Shown here: positions 8,674-17,705 of the stretch, piece by piece
Layout: the number at the start of each line of letters is the position of its first letter
Position numbering within the stretch: position 1 is the stretch's first letter
Assembly (NCBI RefSeq): GCF_014205135.1
Contig: NZ_JACHMY010000001.1
Coordinates: 8,060,001-8,124,000, forward strand
DNA length: 64,000 nucleotides
Source of the DNA: Kribbella italica
Lineage (GTDB): Bacteria; Actinomycetota; Actinomycetes; Propionibacteriales; Kribbellaceae
Direction of reading: 5' to 3'
Position numbers and translations under genes: made by a program
The notes under the pieces: model-generated
The model's database searches: none
Told to the model about the DNA's origin: nothing
Seen by the model: the letters and a program-made list of their open reading frames with translations, nothing else

Positions 8674-10099
8674 GGTAGGCCTCCAGACCGTGGCGGCCGC
8701 CCTCGCGGCCGTAGCCCGACTCCTTGTACCCGCCGAACGGCGAGGACGGGTCGAAGCGGTTGAACGTGTTCGCCCAGACCACGCCGGCGCGTAGCTGGTC
8801 GGCCATCCACAGGATCCGCGATCCCTTGTCGGTCCAGACGCCCGCGGACAGCCCGAACGGCGTGTTGTTGGCCTTCTCGACGGCCTCGGCCGGGGTGCGG
8901 AAGGTGAGCACCGACAGGACCGGCCCGAAGATCTCCTCGCGGGCGATCCGGTGCGCCTGCGAGACGCCGGTGAAGACCGTCGGCGGGAACCAGAACCCCT
9001 GCGTGGGCAGCTCGCACTCGGGCGACCAGCGCTCGGCGCCTTCGTCCTCGCCGACCTGCGACAGCTCGCGGATCCGGGCCAGCTGCTCGGCGGAGTTGAT
9101 CGCGCCGATGTCGGTGTTCTTGTCCAGCGGGTCGCCGACCCGCAGCGTGCCCATCCGACGCTTCAGCCGGGCCAGGACCTCGTCGTACACGCTCTCCTGG
9201 ACCAGCAGCCGCGAACCGGCGCAGCAGACGTGGCCCTGGTTGAAGAAGATGCCGTTGACGATGCCCTCGACGGTCTGGTCGATCGGCGCGTCCTCGAAGA
9301 CGATGTTCGCGGCCTTGCCGCCGAGCTCGAGCGTCACCTTCTTGTCCGTGCCCGCGACCGAGCGGGCGATGGAGCGGCCGACCGCGGTCGACCCGGTGAA
9401 CGCGACCTTGTCGACGCCGTCGTGCTCGACCAGCGCCTGCCCGGTCCGTCCGGCGCCGGTGACGATGTTCACGACACCCGGCGGCAGATCGGCCTGCTGG
9501 CAGATCTCGGCGAACGCCAGCGCCGTCAGCGGCGTCGTCTCGGCCGGCTTCAGTACGACGGTGTTGCCCGCCGCGAGCGCCGGCGCGATCTTCCACGCCA
9601 GCATCATCAGCGGGAAGTTCCACGGGATCACCTGCGCGGCGACACCCAGCGGCTGCGGGTCCTCGCCGGCACCGGCGTACTCGAGCTTGTCGGCCCAGCC
9701 GGCGTAGTAGAAGAAGTGCGCGGCCACCAGCGGCAGGTCGACGTCGCGGGACTCGCGGATCGGCTTGCCGTTGTCCAGCGACTCCAGCACGGCCAGCTCG
9801 CGCGACCGCTCCTGGATCAGCCGGGCGATCCGGTACAGGTACTTGGCGCGGTCGCGGCCGGCCATCGGGCCCCAGACCTTGTCGTACGCGCGCCGCGCGG
9901 CACGGACGGCCTTGTCCACGTCAGCCGGTCCGGCCTCGCTGACCTCGGCCAGCACCTCCTCGGACGCGGGGCTGACGGTCTTGAACGGCTTGCCGTCGGT
10001 CGCCTCGGTGAAGCTCCCGTTGATGAACAACCCGTACGACGACTTGATGTCGACGATGGCGCGCGACTCCGGCGCGGGGGCGTACTCGAATCTGCTCAT
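8663..10099 (-). CDS. Aldehyde dehydrogenase, NAD(P)-dependent
   Basis: 478 residues, full length. Rossmann-type motifs PWNFPLMMLAWKIAPALAAG and TGSTAVGRSI are present, with general-base glutamate in TLELGGKAANIVF and catalytic Cys292 in QGHVCCAG. It oxidises an aldehyde to the carboxylic acid. Directly downstream of deoC (three-base gap), the likely substrate is the acetaldehyde released by deoxyribose-phosphate aldolase, or a related short aldehyde; this is inferred from context. Start ATG 10099. Confidence 0.93.
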   Translation of the reverse strand: MSRFEYAPAPESRAIVDIKSSYGLFINGSFTEATDGKPFKTVSPASEEVLAEVSEAGPADVDKAVRAARRAYDKVWGPMAGRDRAKYLYRIARLIQERSRELAVLESLDNGKPIRESRDVDLPLVAAHFFYYAGWADKLEYAGAGEDPQPLGVAAQVIPWNFPLMMLAWKIAPALAAGNTVVLKPAETTPLTALAFAEICQQADLPPGVVNIVTGAGRTGQALVEHDGVDKVAFTGSTAVGRSIARSVAGTDKKVTLELGGKAANIVFEDAPIDQTVEGIVNGIFFNQGHVCCAGSRLLVQESVYDEVLARLKRRMGTLRVGDPLDKNTDIGAINSAEQLARIRELSQVGEDEGAERWSPECELPTQGFWFPPTVFTGVSQAHRIAREEIFGPVLSVLTFRTPAEAVEKANNTPFGLSAGVWTDKGSRILWMADQLRAGVVWANTFNRFDPSSPFGGYKESGYGREGGRHGLEAYLAH

Positions 10100-10102
10100 G
10101 CC

Positions 10103-11071
10103 TCAGTCCAGCGTGAAGTAGTCGGGGCCGGGGTAGTGCCCGGTGGCCAGCTTGGTGCGTTGCATCAGCAGGTCGTTCAGCAGACTGGACGCCCCGAAGC
10201 GGAACAGCTCGGGGTCCAGCCAGTCCGGTCCGGCCGTCTCGTTGACGGTGACCAGGTACTTGATCGCGTCCTTCGCCGTACGGATGCCGCCGGCGGGCTT
10301 GACGCCGATGTGCAGGCCGGTCGCCTCGTGGTAGTCGCGGACCGCCTCGAGCATCACCAGAGTGACCGGGAGGGTCGCGGCAGGGGAGACCTTGCCGGTG
10401 GACGTCTTGATGAAGTCGGCGCCGGCCAGCATCGCCAGCCAGGACGCGCGGCGTACGTTGTCGTAGGTGACCAGCTCGCCGGTCTCCAGGATCACCTTCA
10501 GGTGCGCGTCACCGGCGGCGTCGCGGATCGCGGCGATCTCGTCGAAGACCAGGCCGTACCGGCCGGACAGGAACGCGCCACGGTCGATCACCATGTCGAC
10601 CTCGTCGGCGCCGGAGGCGACCGCGTCCTTGGTGTCCTGGATCTTGATCGCCAGGCTGGACCGGCCGCTCGGGAACGCCGTCGCGACGCTCGCCACGTTG
10701 ATCCCGGAGCCGCGCAGCTCGTACTTCGCGGTCGCCACCAGGTCCGGGTAGACACACACGGCGGCGACCTGCGGCGCGGTCGGATCGGCCGGGTCCGGCC
10801 GCTTCGCCTTCGCGCACAGGGCCCGGACCTTGCCCGGGGTGTCCTGGCCCTCCAGCGTGGTCAGGTCGATCATCTGGATCGCCAGGTCCAGCGCGTACGC
10901 CTTCGCGGTGGTCTTGATCGACCGGGTGCTCAGCGTCGCCGCCCGCGCCTCGGCGCCGACCTGGTCGACACCCGGCAGACCGAGCAGGAACCTGCGCAAC
11001 CGGTCCTCGGACGAGGTCACGTCGGCGAGGCTGTCCACCCCTGCGCCGGGGGAGCTGTCGGTAGTCGTCAC
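10103..11071 (-). CDS. deoC: Deoxyribose-phosphate aldolase
   Basis: 322 residues from a GTG at 11071 preceded by GCGAAAGG. The class I aldolase core is clear: VCVYPDLV, then DEVDMVIDRGAFLSG, the Schiff-base lysine in FIKTSTGK and the second active-site lysine in HIGVKPAGGIRTAKDA. It splits 2-deoxyribose 5-phosphate into glyceraldehyde 3-phosphate and acetaldehyde during deoxynucleoside catabolism. The protein is about 70-100 residues longer than the E. coli type at the N-terminus, as in many actinobacterial DeoC proteins. It is followed in the same operon by two aldehyde dehydrogenase-family genes. Confidence 0.95.
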   Translation of the reverse strand: MTTTDSSPGAGVDSLADVTSSEDRLRRFLLGLPGVDQVGAEARAATLSTRSIKTTAKAYALDLAIQMIDLTTLEGQDTPGKVRALCAKAKRPDPADPTAPQVAAVCVYPDLVATAKYELRGSGINVASVATAFPSGRSSLAIKIQDTKDAVASGADEVDMVIDRGAFLSGRYGLVFDEIAAIRDAAGDAHLKVILETGELVTYDNVRRASWLAMLAGADFIKTSTGKVSPAATLPVTLVMLEAVRDYHEATGLHIGVKPAGGIRTAKDAIKYLVTVNETAGPDWLDPELFRFGASSLLNDLLMQRTKLATGHYPGPDYFTLD

Positions 11072-11118
11072 CTTTCGCAGTCTAGGGTGTGTCGCACGAA
11101 CCTGTTGGGTCGCAGGTA

Positions 11119-11712
11119 CTACTCGACGGCGTAAGTCCCCGAGACCGGACGCCAGCCTGCCGGCGGGTCTTCCCCGACCCGGCCGTCGACCGCTTCACGC
11201 AGCAGGTCGGCGTGGCCGGTGTGGCGGCCGTACTCCTCCAACCGGTCGAACAGCAGCCGTCGCAGGCTGGCGTGGTTGCCCTCCGGCCAGGCGACGTCGG
11301 CGTCCTGGTCCAGACCACCGTTCGCCAGCGCCTCCGCGACCACCTGACGCGACCGCGCCACGGCGTCGTCGAAGTACGCGTAGAGCTGCTCGGGGGAGTC
11401 GTGGGCCGCGGTGTCGAACTCCCAGGTCTCGCTCCCGTCCGCGCCGAGCTCCTCCCACGGCGAACCGAGCTTGCCGCCCAGGAACTTCACCCGGAGCAGG
11501 TAGTCCTCGTTCATCGCCAGGTGCTTCAGCAGCCCGCCGAGAGTCAGCGAGGAGGCCCCGATCCGCAGGTTCAGCCCCTCGGCGTCCAGTCCGTCGACCT
11601 TCCAGCGGAACGTGGCCTGCATCCGGTTCAGCGATCCCAGCAGGTGCTCGACCTCCGTCCCGGCCATCGGCGGCTCCCACGGGTACTCGGTCGCGTTCCG
11701 GTCATCACTCAT
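11119..11712 (-). CDS. DinB/DUF664 family protein (mycothiol-transferase-like fold)
   Basis: 197 residues from ATG 11712. The sequence fits the DinB-like four-helix bundle: a helix with VEHLLGSLNRMQATFRWKVDGL, the first metal-type histidine in LTLGGLLKHLAMNEDYLL, and a late EEYGRHTGHADLLREAVDG with the other two histidines. Families of this type in actinobacteria include mycothiol-dependent metalloenzymes, but the substrate is unknown. It lies 47 bases upstream of deoC on the same strand, so it may share transcription without an evident functional link. Confidence 0.85.
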   Translation of the reverse strand: MSDDRNATEYPWEPPMAGTEVEHLLGSLNRMQATFRWKVDGLDAEGLNLRIGASSLTLGGLLKHLAMNEDYLLRVKFLGGKLGSPWEELGADGSETWEFDTAAHDSPEQLYAYFDDAVARSRQVVAEALANGGLDQDADVAWPEGNHASLRRLLFDRLEEYGRHTGHADLLREAVDGRVGEDPPAGWRPVSGTYAVE

Positions 11713-11799
11713 GCACAGCACGCTAAACCGCTACCCGGACGATCCTCGTCCGCGAAGCCTCCCCTCGTCCGACTGGGCCCGAACGGCTACCTTGTCCGG

Positions 11800-12360
11800 G
11801 TGAAACCGAAGGTGACCGAGAACGAGCAGTACCTGTCGGCGTCGAACCGCATCACCGGCGTCGTCGTGATGGTGATCGGCCTGGCCGGTCTGGTCGACAT
11901 CGTGGTGGAGTGGCGGACGGCGGGTGGCCTGCTGGTCGGTGCGCTGATCGGCATCCTGATCCTCGTCGCGTACGTCGGCCTGGTGCGCCCTTCGGTGACG
12001 CTGCGCCCCGACGGCCTGCTGATCCGCAACCACGTCCGCGACCACCACGTCCCGTGGCACCGGATCGAGGACGCCGACGTGACCGACATCCTGCGCGTGC
12101 ACACCAGCGCCGGCAAGATCCGCTGCCCCGGCGTCCAGCTGGTCATGAAGGACCTGCGCAAGAGCCGGGTCGGCGGCCGCAAGCTCGGCGCCGAGAACTC
12201 GATCAGCCGCGCCGAGTTCGTCGTCGACCGGATCGACAACCACCGCGAACGCCACGCCGCCACCGCCGAGGGCGAGGTCGTCACCACCTGGGCCGTTCCC
12301 GAACTGGCCGCGATCGCGGTTCTGGCGGTCGTCGCCGTGGTGGCCCAGATCCTCCGCTGA
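11800..12360 (+). CDS. Small membrane protein with PH-like domain
   Basis: 186 residues from GTG 11800. Two hydrophobic helices near the N-terminus (VVVMVIGLAGLVDIVV and LVGALIGILILVAYVGLV) precede a bacterial PH-type domain (VTLRPDGLLIRNHVRDHHVPWHRIEDADV, with the typical core tryptophan). A third hydrophobic helix ends the protein (LAAIAVLAVVAVVAQIL). Such proteins are widespread in actinomycetes with no settled function. An in-frame extension upstream overlaps the DinB gene antisense and is not believable. It is divergent from that gene. Confidence 0.8.
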   Translation: MKPKVTENEQYLSASNRITGVVVMVIGLAGLVDIVVEWRTAGGLLVGALIGILILVAYVGLVRPSVTLRPDGLLIRNHVRDHHVPWHRIEDADVTDILRVHTSAGKIRCPGVQLVMKDLRKSRVGGRKLGAENSISRAEFVVDRIDNHRERHAATAEGEVVTTWAVPELAAIAVLAVVAVVAQILR

Positions 12361-12487
12361 CCACCGGCGCGGTGAGGGGAACTTCACGCCCGGATGCTGC
12401 GTCGGAACCCGTGTTCGGGCCGGAGTGAACCTCTCAGTGATCCAGGATGGCTTCGGTATGTCCCCCCAGTACTCGAGAGTGGAGCGC

Positions 12488-13420
12488 ATGAACTATCTCT
12501 CCCGCAAGAAGCTGCGCGTCCTGGCCGGCGCCGTCGCCGTCGCCAGCTGCGCGGTCCTCGCGATGCCGAACGCGCAGGCGGCGCAGTCCTCGCCGGCTGC
12601 CGTCCAGGCAGAACGGCCGGTCCCGGGTGTCATCGACACCCCGGCGAACGTGCCGAACGCCGGCCGCGACGCCGGCTGGAACGCGGCCAGCGCGCTGAAG
12701 GCCGTCAAGAACAACAAGCTCTACGGCACCGGCAACATCGCGGCGTCGAAGTGCAAGCGGCCGAACGTCGCCCTGAACACCGAGGCCCGGGTCCGGTACT
12801 TCGAGTCCGAGCTCGTCCGCTGCCTGTACGCCGCGTGGAAGCCCAACCTGTGGCGGATGGGCGCCCGCTGGGACGTCAAGCCGGCGCTGGTCGTGCACGG
12901 CTACAACACCGTGAAGAGCGCCTGCGGCCCGGTCACCGGCTGGGTCTCGTTCTACTGCTCCTACCGCGGTGGAACGATCTACATCCCGTGGCGTCAGCTG
13001 GTCACCTGGTACGCGCAGAACCCGACGTACACCGTCGCCTACGCGACCAACACCATCGCGCACGAGTACGGGCACCACGTCCAGAGCATGACCGGCATCC
13101 TGACCGCGTCGCACTGGCGGGGCAGCAACATGTCGTACGACGCGTCGCTGGCCGAGAGCCGTCGTCGTGAGCTGCAGGCGTCCTGCCTCGGCTCGGCCTA
13201 CATCGGCGCCAACAAGGCGTACTACCCGATGAGCGGCGGTCTGCTCACCGAGTGGAAGTACGTCGTCTCGCACTCCGGCGACATGCCGGGCTACCCGCGT
13301 GACCACGGGTCGTGGACCAACCACAACTTCTGGTCGCTGGCCGGCTTCACCGGCAACGGGCGCAACACCCACCCGGGCAGCTGCCAGACCTGGTCGGTCC
13401 CGGCCACCCGGATCGCCTGA
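12488..13420 (+). CDS. Secreted neutral zinc metallopeptidase
   Basis: 310 residues. ATG 12488 has GGAG seven bases upstream and begins a signal peptide (MNYLSRKKLRVLAGAVAVAS, ending NAQAAQ). The zinc site is HEYGHHVQ (His192 to His196), inside TIAHEYGHHVQSMTGIL, and a later YDASLAESRRRELQASCLGSA contains the acidic third ligand. This matches the YpfJ-type neutral zinc metallopeptidase family (PF04228), here in a secreted form. Several cysteines (SKCKRP, LVRCLY, KSACGP, FYCSY, ASCLGS, GSCQTW) suggest disulphides. A strong terminator follows. Confidence 0.88.
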   Translation: MNYLSRKKLRVLAGAVAVASCAVLAMPNAQAAQSSPAAVQAERPVPGVIDTPANVPNAGRDAGWNAASALKAVKNNKLYGTGNIAASKCKRPNVALNTEARVRYFESELVRCLYAAWKPNLWRMGARWDVKPALVVHGYNTVKSACGPVTGWVSFYCSYRGGTIYIPWRQLVTWYAQNPTYTVAYATNTIAHEYGHHVQSMTGILTASHWRGSNMSYDASLAESRRRELQASCLGSAYIGANKAYYPMSGGLLTEWKYVVSHSGDMPGYPRDHGSWTNHNFWSLAGFTGNGRNTHPGSCQTWSVPATRIA

Positions 13421-13465
13421 TTCGCGGTGAGTTCGGTTCGGTGAAGGCTTAGGCCTCAGCCGTAA

Positions 13466-13505
13466 CGAAGGCGCCCGGAGAGCGTTGGCTCTCCGGGCGC
13501 CTTCG
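13466..13505 (+). terminator. Strong intrinsic terminator
   Basis: Perfect 18-bp stem (13466-13483 with 13488-13505), GTTG loop, then CGTTTTG, 45 bases after the metallopeptidase stop. Confidence 0.9.
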
Positions 13506-13609
13506 CGTTTTGCCGACACGTGCACGATCTGCGATCGTGTGGTTACCGTGTTTCGGGTCCGCACGCCTTAGAGTCTGGGTCGAACGTCGAACGGCAGGAG
13601 TCAAGGACA

Positions 13610-14062
13610 GTGAACTACGACGAGTTCAACACCGAGTACACCAAGGTGCTGGACAAGATCAAGAGCGGTAAGTGCAGCTGGTCGGAGCTGTCCGGGCATG
13701 TCACCCGGCTCCGTCAGTCGACCGCGGGCATCACGGCACCGGTCGAGCGGAGCCAGATCGACAGCGATCTCGCCGCGCTCAGCCAGATGGTCGACCTGTC
13801 GCGCCGCACCAACGACAAGGAGGACGTCTGGACGGTCACGTCCGAGGCGATCCGCCGCGCGAGCAGCCAGGAAGGGACGGTCGCCGACCGCATCGCCCGG
13901 ATCGAGGCGAGCATCAACGACATCACCGCACTGGCCAACCGCAACCCCGACGAGCGTGACGCGCTGATGCAGTCGACCAGCACGCTGCGCATCCTGCACT
14001 CGTCCCTGCAGAGCTCGCTGCGTTCCGAGCAGGCCGACCAGGAAGCCGCCGCGGTCCGCTAG
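13610..14062 (+). CDS. Small helical protein of unknown function
   Basis: 150 residues from GTG 13610, with AGGAG about ten bases upstream. The protein is almost entirely charged helix without hydrophobic segments. Segments such as DEFNTEYTKVLDKIKSGK and VADRIARIEASINDITALANR look like short amphipathic or coiled-coil helices. Cytoplasmic and soluble by appearance. It is flanked by terminators on both sides, so it is probably monocistronic. I recognise no family and assign no function. Confidence 0.75.
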   Translation: MNYDEFNTEYTKVLDKIKSGKCSWSELSGHVTRLRQSTAGITAPVERSQIDSDLAALSQMVDLSRRTNDKEDVWTVTSEAIRRASSQEGTVADRIARIEASINDITALANRNPDERDALMQSTSTLRILHSSLQSSLRSEQADQEAAAVR

Positions 14063-14112
14063 GACCTCAACCGCAGGGAGTTTCCCGCCAGGTACTCCCT
14101 CACTTCGTACAA

Positions 14113-14152
14113 AAAGTTGAAGGGCCCCTCAGCTGAGGGGCCCTTCAACTTT
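14113..14152. terminator. Bidirectional terminator, 20-bp perfect palindrome
   Basis: Arms 14113-14132 and 14133-14152 are exact inverse complements (AAAGTTGAAGGG...CAG / CTG...CAACTTT). It carries A tracts on one side and T tracts on the other, and lies between the convergent small helical protein and phospho-sugar mutase genes. It can terminate both. Confidence 0.93.
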
Positions 14153-14158
14153 CTATTC

Positions 14159-15811
14159 TTAGATTCCAGCTGCTGCTGCGAGGTCTTGCTTGATGGCGGT
14201 CAGTTCTTCGGCTGCTTTCGCGCGAGCTGCCGGTACGTCGTCGCCGTCGACCGGGACGACGACTTCCAAGTAGCACTTGAGTTTCGGCTCGGTGCCGGAC
14301 GGACGGACGACGACACGGGCGCCTTCGGAGAGCGTGTAGCGCAGGCCGTCCGTGGGGGGCAGGTGTTCGCTGCCTTCGCTCAGGTCGTCGATGCGGTCGA
14401 CACTGTGGCCGCCGAGCGTCGTCGGCGGGGTCGCGCGCAGGCGGTCCATCGCGGCGGCGATCAGGCTGAGGTCCTCGACCCGCGCGGACAGCTGGTCGGT
14501 CGCGTGCAGCCCGTACTTCTTCGCCAGGTCGTCCAGCAGGTCGAGCAGCGTGCGCCCCTCGGCCTTCGCCCGGGCGCCGAGCTCGAGCACGCGGACGAGC
14601 GTCGAGATCCCGTCCTTGTCCTTCACCGCCGCCGGATCGACGCAGTAGCCGAGCGCCTCCTCGTACCCGAAGACCAGCTCCGGCACCCGGCCGATCCACT
14701 TGAAGCCGGTCAGCGTGTCCGCGTAGCGCACGTCGTACGCCGCGGCGATCTTCCCCAGCAACGACGACGACACGATCGAGCAGGCCGCGACCCCGTCGGG
14801 CCGTGACGACAGCAGGAACTCGCCGAGCAGCGCCCCGAGCTCGTCACCGCGCAGCATTCGCCAGCCACCGTCGGCCGAAGGATCCGGTACGGCGACCGCG
14901 CACCGGTCCGCGTCGGGATCGTTCGCGACCGCGAGATCGGCGCCCTCGGCGCGCGCCAGCTCCAGGGCCGCGTCGATCGCGCCGGGCTCCTCGGGGTTCG
15001 GGAACGCGACGGTCGGGAAGTCCGGGTCCGGGTCGGCCTGCGTCGCGACGACCGCGGGAGCGGCGAAGCCGGCCCGGCGTACGGCGTCCTCGACGAGCAG
15101 CCGGCCGACACCGTGCAGCGGGGTGTAGGCGACCTTGAGGTCGCGCGGCGCGTCCTGGGGGACCAGCGTGGCGATCCGGTCCAGGTAGGCGTCGAGCAGG
15201 TCGTCGCCGGCGGTCTGCCAGTCCTCGCCGCGCGGGACCTCGGCCAACGCGCCGACCGCGTCGATGGCGGCGGCGATCTCGTGGTCGGCCGGCGGGACGA
15301 TCTGCGAGCCGTCGCCGAGGTAGACCTTGTACCCGTTGTCCTGCGGCGGGTTGTGCGACGCCGTCACCACGACGCCCGCGACGGCCTTCAGGTGCGGGAT
15401 CCCGAACGCGACCACCGGCGTCGGCGTCGGCCGATCCAGCAGCACGGCGTCGAGCCCGGCTCCGCGGATCACCGCGGCGGTGTCCCGCGCGAACACGTCG
15501 GACTTGTGGCGCGCGTCGTACCCGATCAGCACGGGACCGTCGGTGAGCCCGTTGGCCTTCAGGTACGCCGCCAGCCCCGCGGCGGCCCGGATCACCACGA
15601 CCCGGTTCATCCGATTCGGCCCGGCCCCGACAGCCCCCCGCAGCCCCGCCGTCCCGAACTCGAGCTTCCCCCCGAACCGATCGGCCAGCCCGGCCTCGTC
15701 CCCGGCCTCCAACAGCCCTTGCAGCTCGGCCCGAGTGTCCCCATCGGGATCCTCAGCCAGCCACGCCTCAGCAGCACTACGAATCAGAACGGCATCGTTG
15801 ACGGTCACCAC
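14159..15811 (-). CDS. Phospho-sugar mutase (phosphoglucomutase/phosphomannomutase)
   Basis: 550 residues from GTG 15811 (a second GTG follows immediately). The alpha-D-phosphohexomutase domains are in order: phosphoserine loop TASHNPPQDNGYKVYLGDG, magnesium loop NDPDADRCAV, sugar loop GYEEALGYC, and phosphate-binding RPSGTEPKLKCYLEV at the C-terminus. It interconverts hexose 1- and 6-phosphates (glucose or mannose) or pentose equivalents. Length and proximity to lpdA match the PmmB-type gene of mycobacteria, where the same neighbourhood occurs. A nucleoside-catabolism role is possible, but substrate cannot be told. Confidence 0.93.
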   Translation of the reverse strand: MVTVNDAVLIRSAAEAWLAEDPDGDTRAELQGLLEAGDEAGLADRFGGKLEFGTAGLRGAVGAGPNRMNRVVVIRAAAGLAAYLKANGLTDGPVLIGYDARHKSDVFARDTAAVIRGAGLDAVLLDRPTPTPVVAFGIPHLKAVAGVVVTASHNPPQDNGYKVYLGDGSQIVPPADHEIAAAIDAVGALAEVPRGEDWQTAGDDLLDAYLDRIATLVPQDAPRDLKVAYTPLHGVGRLLVEDAVRRAGFAAPAVVATQADPDPDFPTVAFPNPEEPGAIDAALELARAEGADLAVANDPDADRCAVAVPDPSADGGWRMLRGDELGALLGEFLLSSRPDGVAACSIVSSSLLGKIAAAYDVRYADTLTGFKWIGRVPELVFGYEEALGYCVDPAAVKDKDGISTLVRVLELGARAKAEGRTLLDLLDDLAKKYGLHATDQLSARVEDLSLIAAAMDRLRATPPTTLGGHSVDRIDDLSEGSEHLPPTDGLRYTLSEGARVVVRPSGTEPKLKCYLEVVVPVDGDDVPAARAKAAEELTAIKQDLAAAAGI

Positions 15812-15832
15812 CGCACGATACCGCCCGGTACG

Positions 15833-16294
15833 TCAGTGACCTGAAGACTGGCAAGGGCGGGCTCGGATGTCGGCCACGTAGTCGTCCGGGGCGCCTGCTG
15901 CCTCGGCTGCTTCGGCGAGGATGCCGAGGTAGCGGGCCGACGGGAGGCCGCCCTCGTAGGCGTTCAGGACGTACATCCACGCCAGCTGGGTGCCGTCCAG
16001 GGTTTGTACGCGGACCTGGATCTTGCGGTAGACGCCCTGGTCGATCCACTCCCACTCGTCCAGGCGCTCGACGTCCTTGGGGTGGACGTCGTACAGGGCG
16101 ACGAAGACCTGGTTGGTCGGGTCGGCGGGGTCCTCGACGACCGTGGCCATCGAGCCCTCCCAGCCGAGCTCCTCCCCACCGAAGGTGAGGCGCCAGCCGA
16201 CGATCCACCCGGTCCCGCGCAGGGGCGAGTACGGGCACCGGTCGGACATCAGATTCGGGTCCAGATTCGACGCAAACGCGGCGTACAGGGTCAC
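15833..16294 (-). CDS. Gamma-glutamylcyclotransferase-like protein
   Basis: 153 residues from GTG 16294. The N-terminal LYAAFASNL is the YGSN-type substrate loop of the gamma-glutamylcyclotransferase fold. Later QVFVALYDVHPKDVERLDEWE contains the conserved glutamate region. Actinobacterial proteins of this type are uncharacterised; the fold family cleaves gamma-glutamyl amines to 5-oxoproline. The start codon lies 31 bases from the divergent lpdA start, so the two share a compact control region. It follows no operon partner; the mutase gene ends 21 bases beyond its stop on the same strand side. Confidence 0.82.
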   Translation of the reverse strand: MTLYAAFASNLDPNLMSDRCPYSPLRGTGWIVGWRLTFGGEELGWEGSMATVVEDPADPTNQVFVALYDVHPKDVERLDEWEWIDQGVYRKIQVRVQTLDGTQLAWMYVLNAYEGGLPSARYLGILAEAAEAAGAPDDYVADIRARPCQSSGH

Positions 16295-16325
16295 GAGATC
16301 ACAGGATACGGAACAATGGCCTCTC

Positions 16326-17705
16326 GTGGCGCGAGTTGTGATCATCGGTGGCGGTCCTGGCGGGTACGAAGCGGCGAGTGCGGCCGCCCAGCTGGGAGCG
16401 GAGGTGACGGTTGTCGATTCCGACGGGATCGGCGGTTCGGCCGTGCTCACCGACTGCGTCCCCAGCAAGACTCTGATCGCCACCGCGGAGGTGATGACCG
16501 AGGTGGTGGAGGCCGGCGAGCTGGGCCTGCGGGTGGACGACGGCGACGACGACCCGGCGAACTCGGTCAGCGTCGAGTTCACCGTCGTCAACAGCCGCGT
16601 CAAGGCGCTGGCCGCCGCCCAGTCCGACGGGATCGCCCGCCGCCTGGCCGACGAGAAGATCCGCCTGATCCACGGCCGCGGCAGCCTCGACGGGCCGGAG
16701 ACGGTCGTGGTCGGCGACGAGCGCCTGGAGGCGGACGTCGTCCTGATCGCCACCGGAGCACGGCCGCGGATCCTGCCCGGCTCGGAGCCGGACGGCGAGC
16801 GGATCCTGACCTGGGAGCAGGTCTACGAGCTGCAGGAGCTGCCCGAGAAGCTGATCGTGGTCGGGTCCGGCGTGACCGGCGCCGAGTTCGCCAGCGCGTA
16901 CGACGCGCTCGGCAGCGAGGTCGTCCTGGTGTCGTCGCGCGACCGGGTCCTGCCGGGCGAGGACGCCGACGCGGCCGCCGTACTGGAAGACGTTTTCCGC
17001 CGCCGTGGGCTGACCGTACTCGGACGCTCCCGCGCGGAGTCGGTGAAGCGGCAGGGCGACGGGGTCGTGGTGACGCTCACCGACGGCCGGACGGTGCACG
17101 GTTCGCACGCGCTGCTGGCGGTCGGTTCGCTGCCGAACACGGAAAACATGGGACTTGTCGAGTCGGGCGTGTCGCTCGACGACGGCGGCTTCGTCAGCGT
17201 CGACCGGGTCTCGCGGACGTCGAGCCGCGGGGTGTACGCCGCGGGCGACTGCACCGGCGTCCTGATGCTCGCGTCGGTGGCCGCGATGCAGGGCCGGATC
17301 GCGATGTCGCACGCGCTCGGCGACGCGGTCGCGCCGCTGGACCAGTCGACGGTCTCGTCGAACGTCTTCACCGCGCCGGAGATCGCGACGGTCGGGCTGA
17401 CCCAGGCGACGCTGGACGCCGGCGGCAGTACGGCGATGGTCGCGAAGGTCCCGCTGGCCGACAACGCGCGGGCCAAGATGCAGGGCGTCCGCGACGGTTT
17501 CGTGAAGCTGTTCTGCCTGCCCAACACCGGCATCGTGGTCGGCGGCGTGGTCGTCGCCCCGCGCGCGTCCGAGCTGATCCACCCGATCTCGCTCGCGGTC
17601 GCCGGGCGCCTGACGGTCGACCAGGTGGCGCAGGCCTTCACCGTCTACCCGTCGGTGACCGGCTCGATCGCCGAAGCGGCGCGACGGTTGCATCTGCGGT
17701 CATGA
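16326..17705 (+). CDS. lpdA: NAD(P)H-quinone dehydrogenase, LpdA type (flavoprotein disulfide reductase fold)
   Basis: 459 residues from GTG 16326. FAD-binding GGGPGG (8-13), NAD-binding VVGSGVTGAEFA, the GVYAAGDCTG FAD motif and the C-terminal dimerisation domain identify the flavoprotein disulfide reductase family. The redox motif reads SAVLTDCVPSK, with only Cys44; the first cysteine of the CxxxxC pair is replaced by alanine at position 39. It therefore cannot act as dihydrolipoamide dehydrogenase. This loss and the gene context match M. tuberculosis LpdA (Rv3303c), a quinone reductase linked to oxidative stress tolerance. The next gene overlaps its stop by four bases. Confidence 0.92.
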   Translation: MARVVIIGGGPGGYEAASAAAQLGAEVTVVDSDGIGGSAVLTDCVPSKTLIATAEVMTEVVEAGELGLRVDDGDDDPANSVSVEFTVVNSRVKALAAAQSDGIARRLADEKIRLIHGRGSLDGPETVVVGDERLEADVVLIATGARPRILPGSEPDGERILTWEQVYELQELPEKLIVVGSGVTGAEFASAYDALGSEVVLVSSRDRVLPGEDADAAAVLEDVFRRRGLTVLGRSRAESVKRQGDGVVVTLTDGRTVHGSHALLAVGSLPNTENMGLVESGVSLDDGGFVSVDRVSRTSSRGVYAAGDCTGVLMLASVAAMQGRIAMSHALGDAVAPLDQSTVSSNVFTAPEIATVGLTQATLDAGGSTAMVAKVPLADNARAKMQGVRDGFVKLFCLPNTGIVVGGVVVAPRASELIHPISLAVAGRLTVDQVAQAFTVYPSVTGSIAEAARRLHLRS

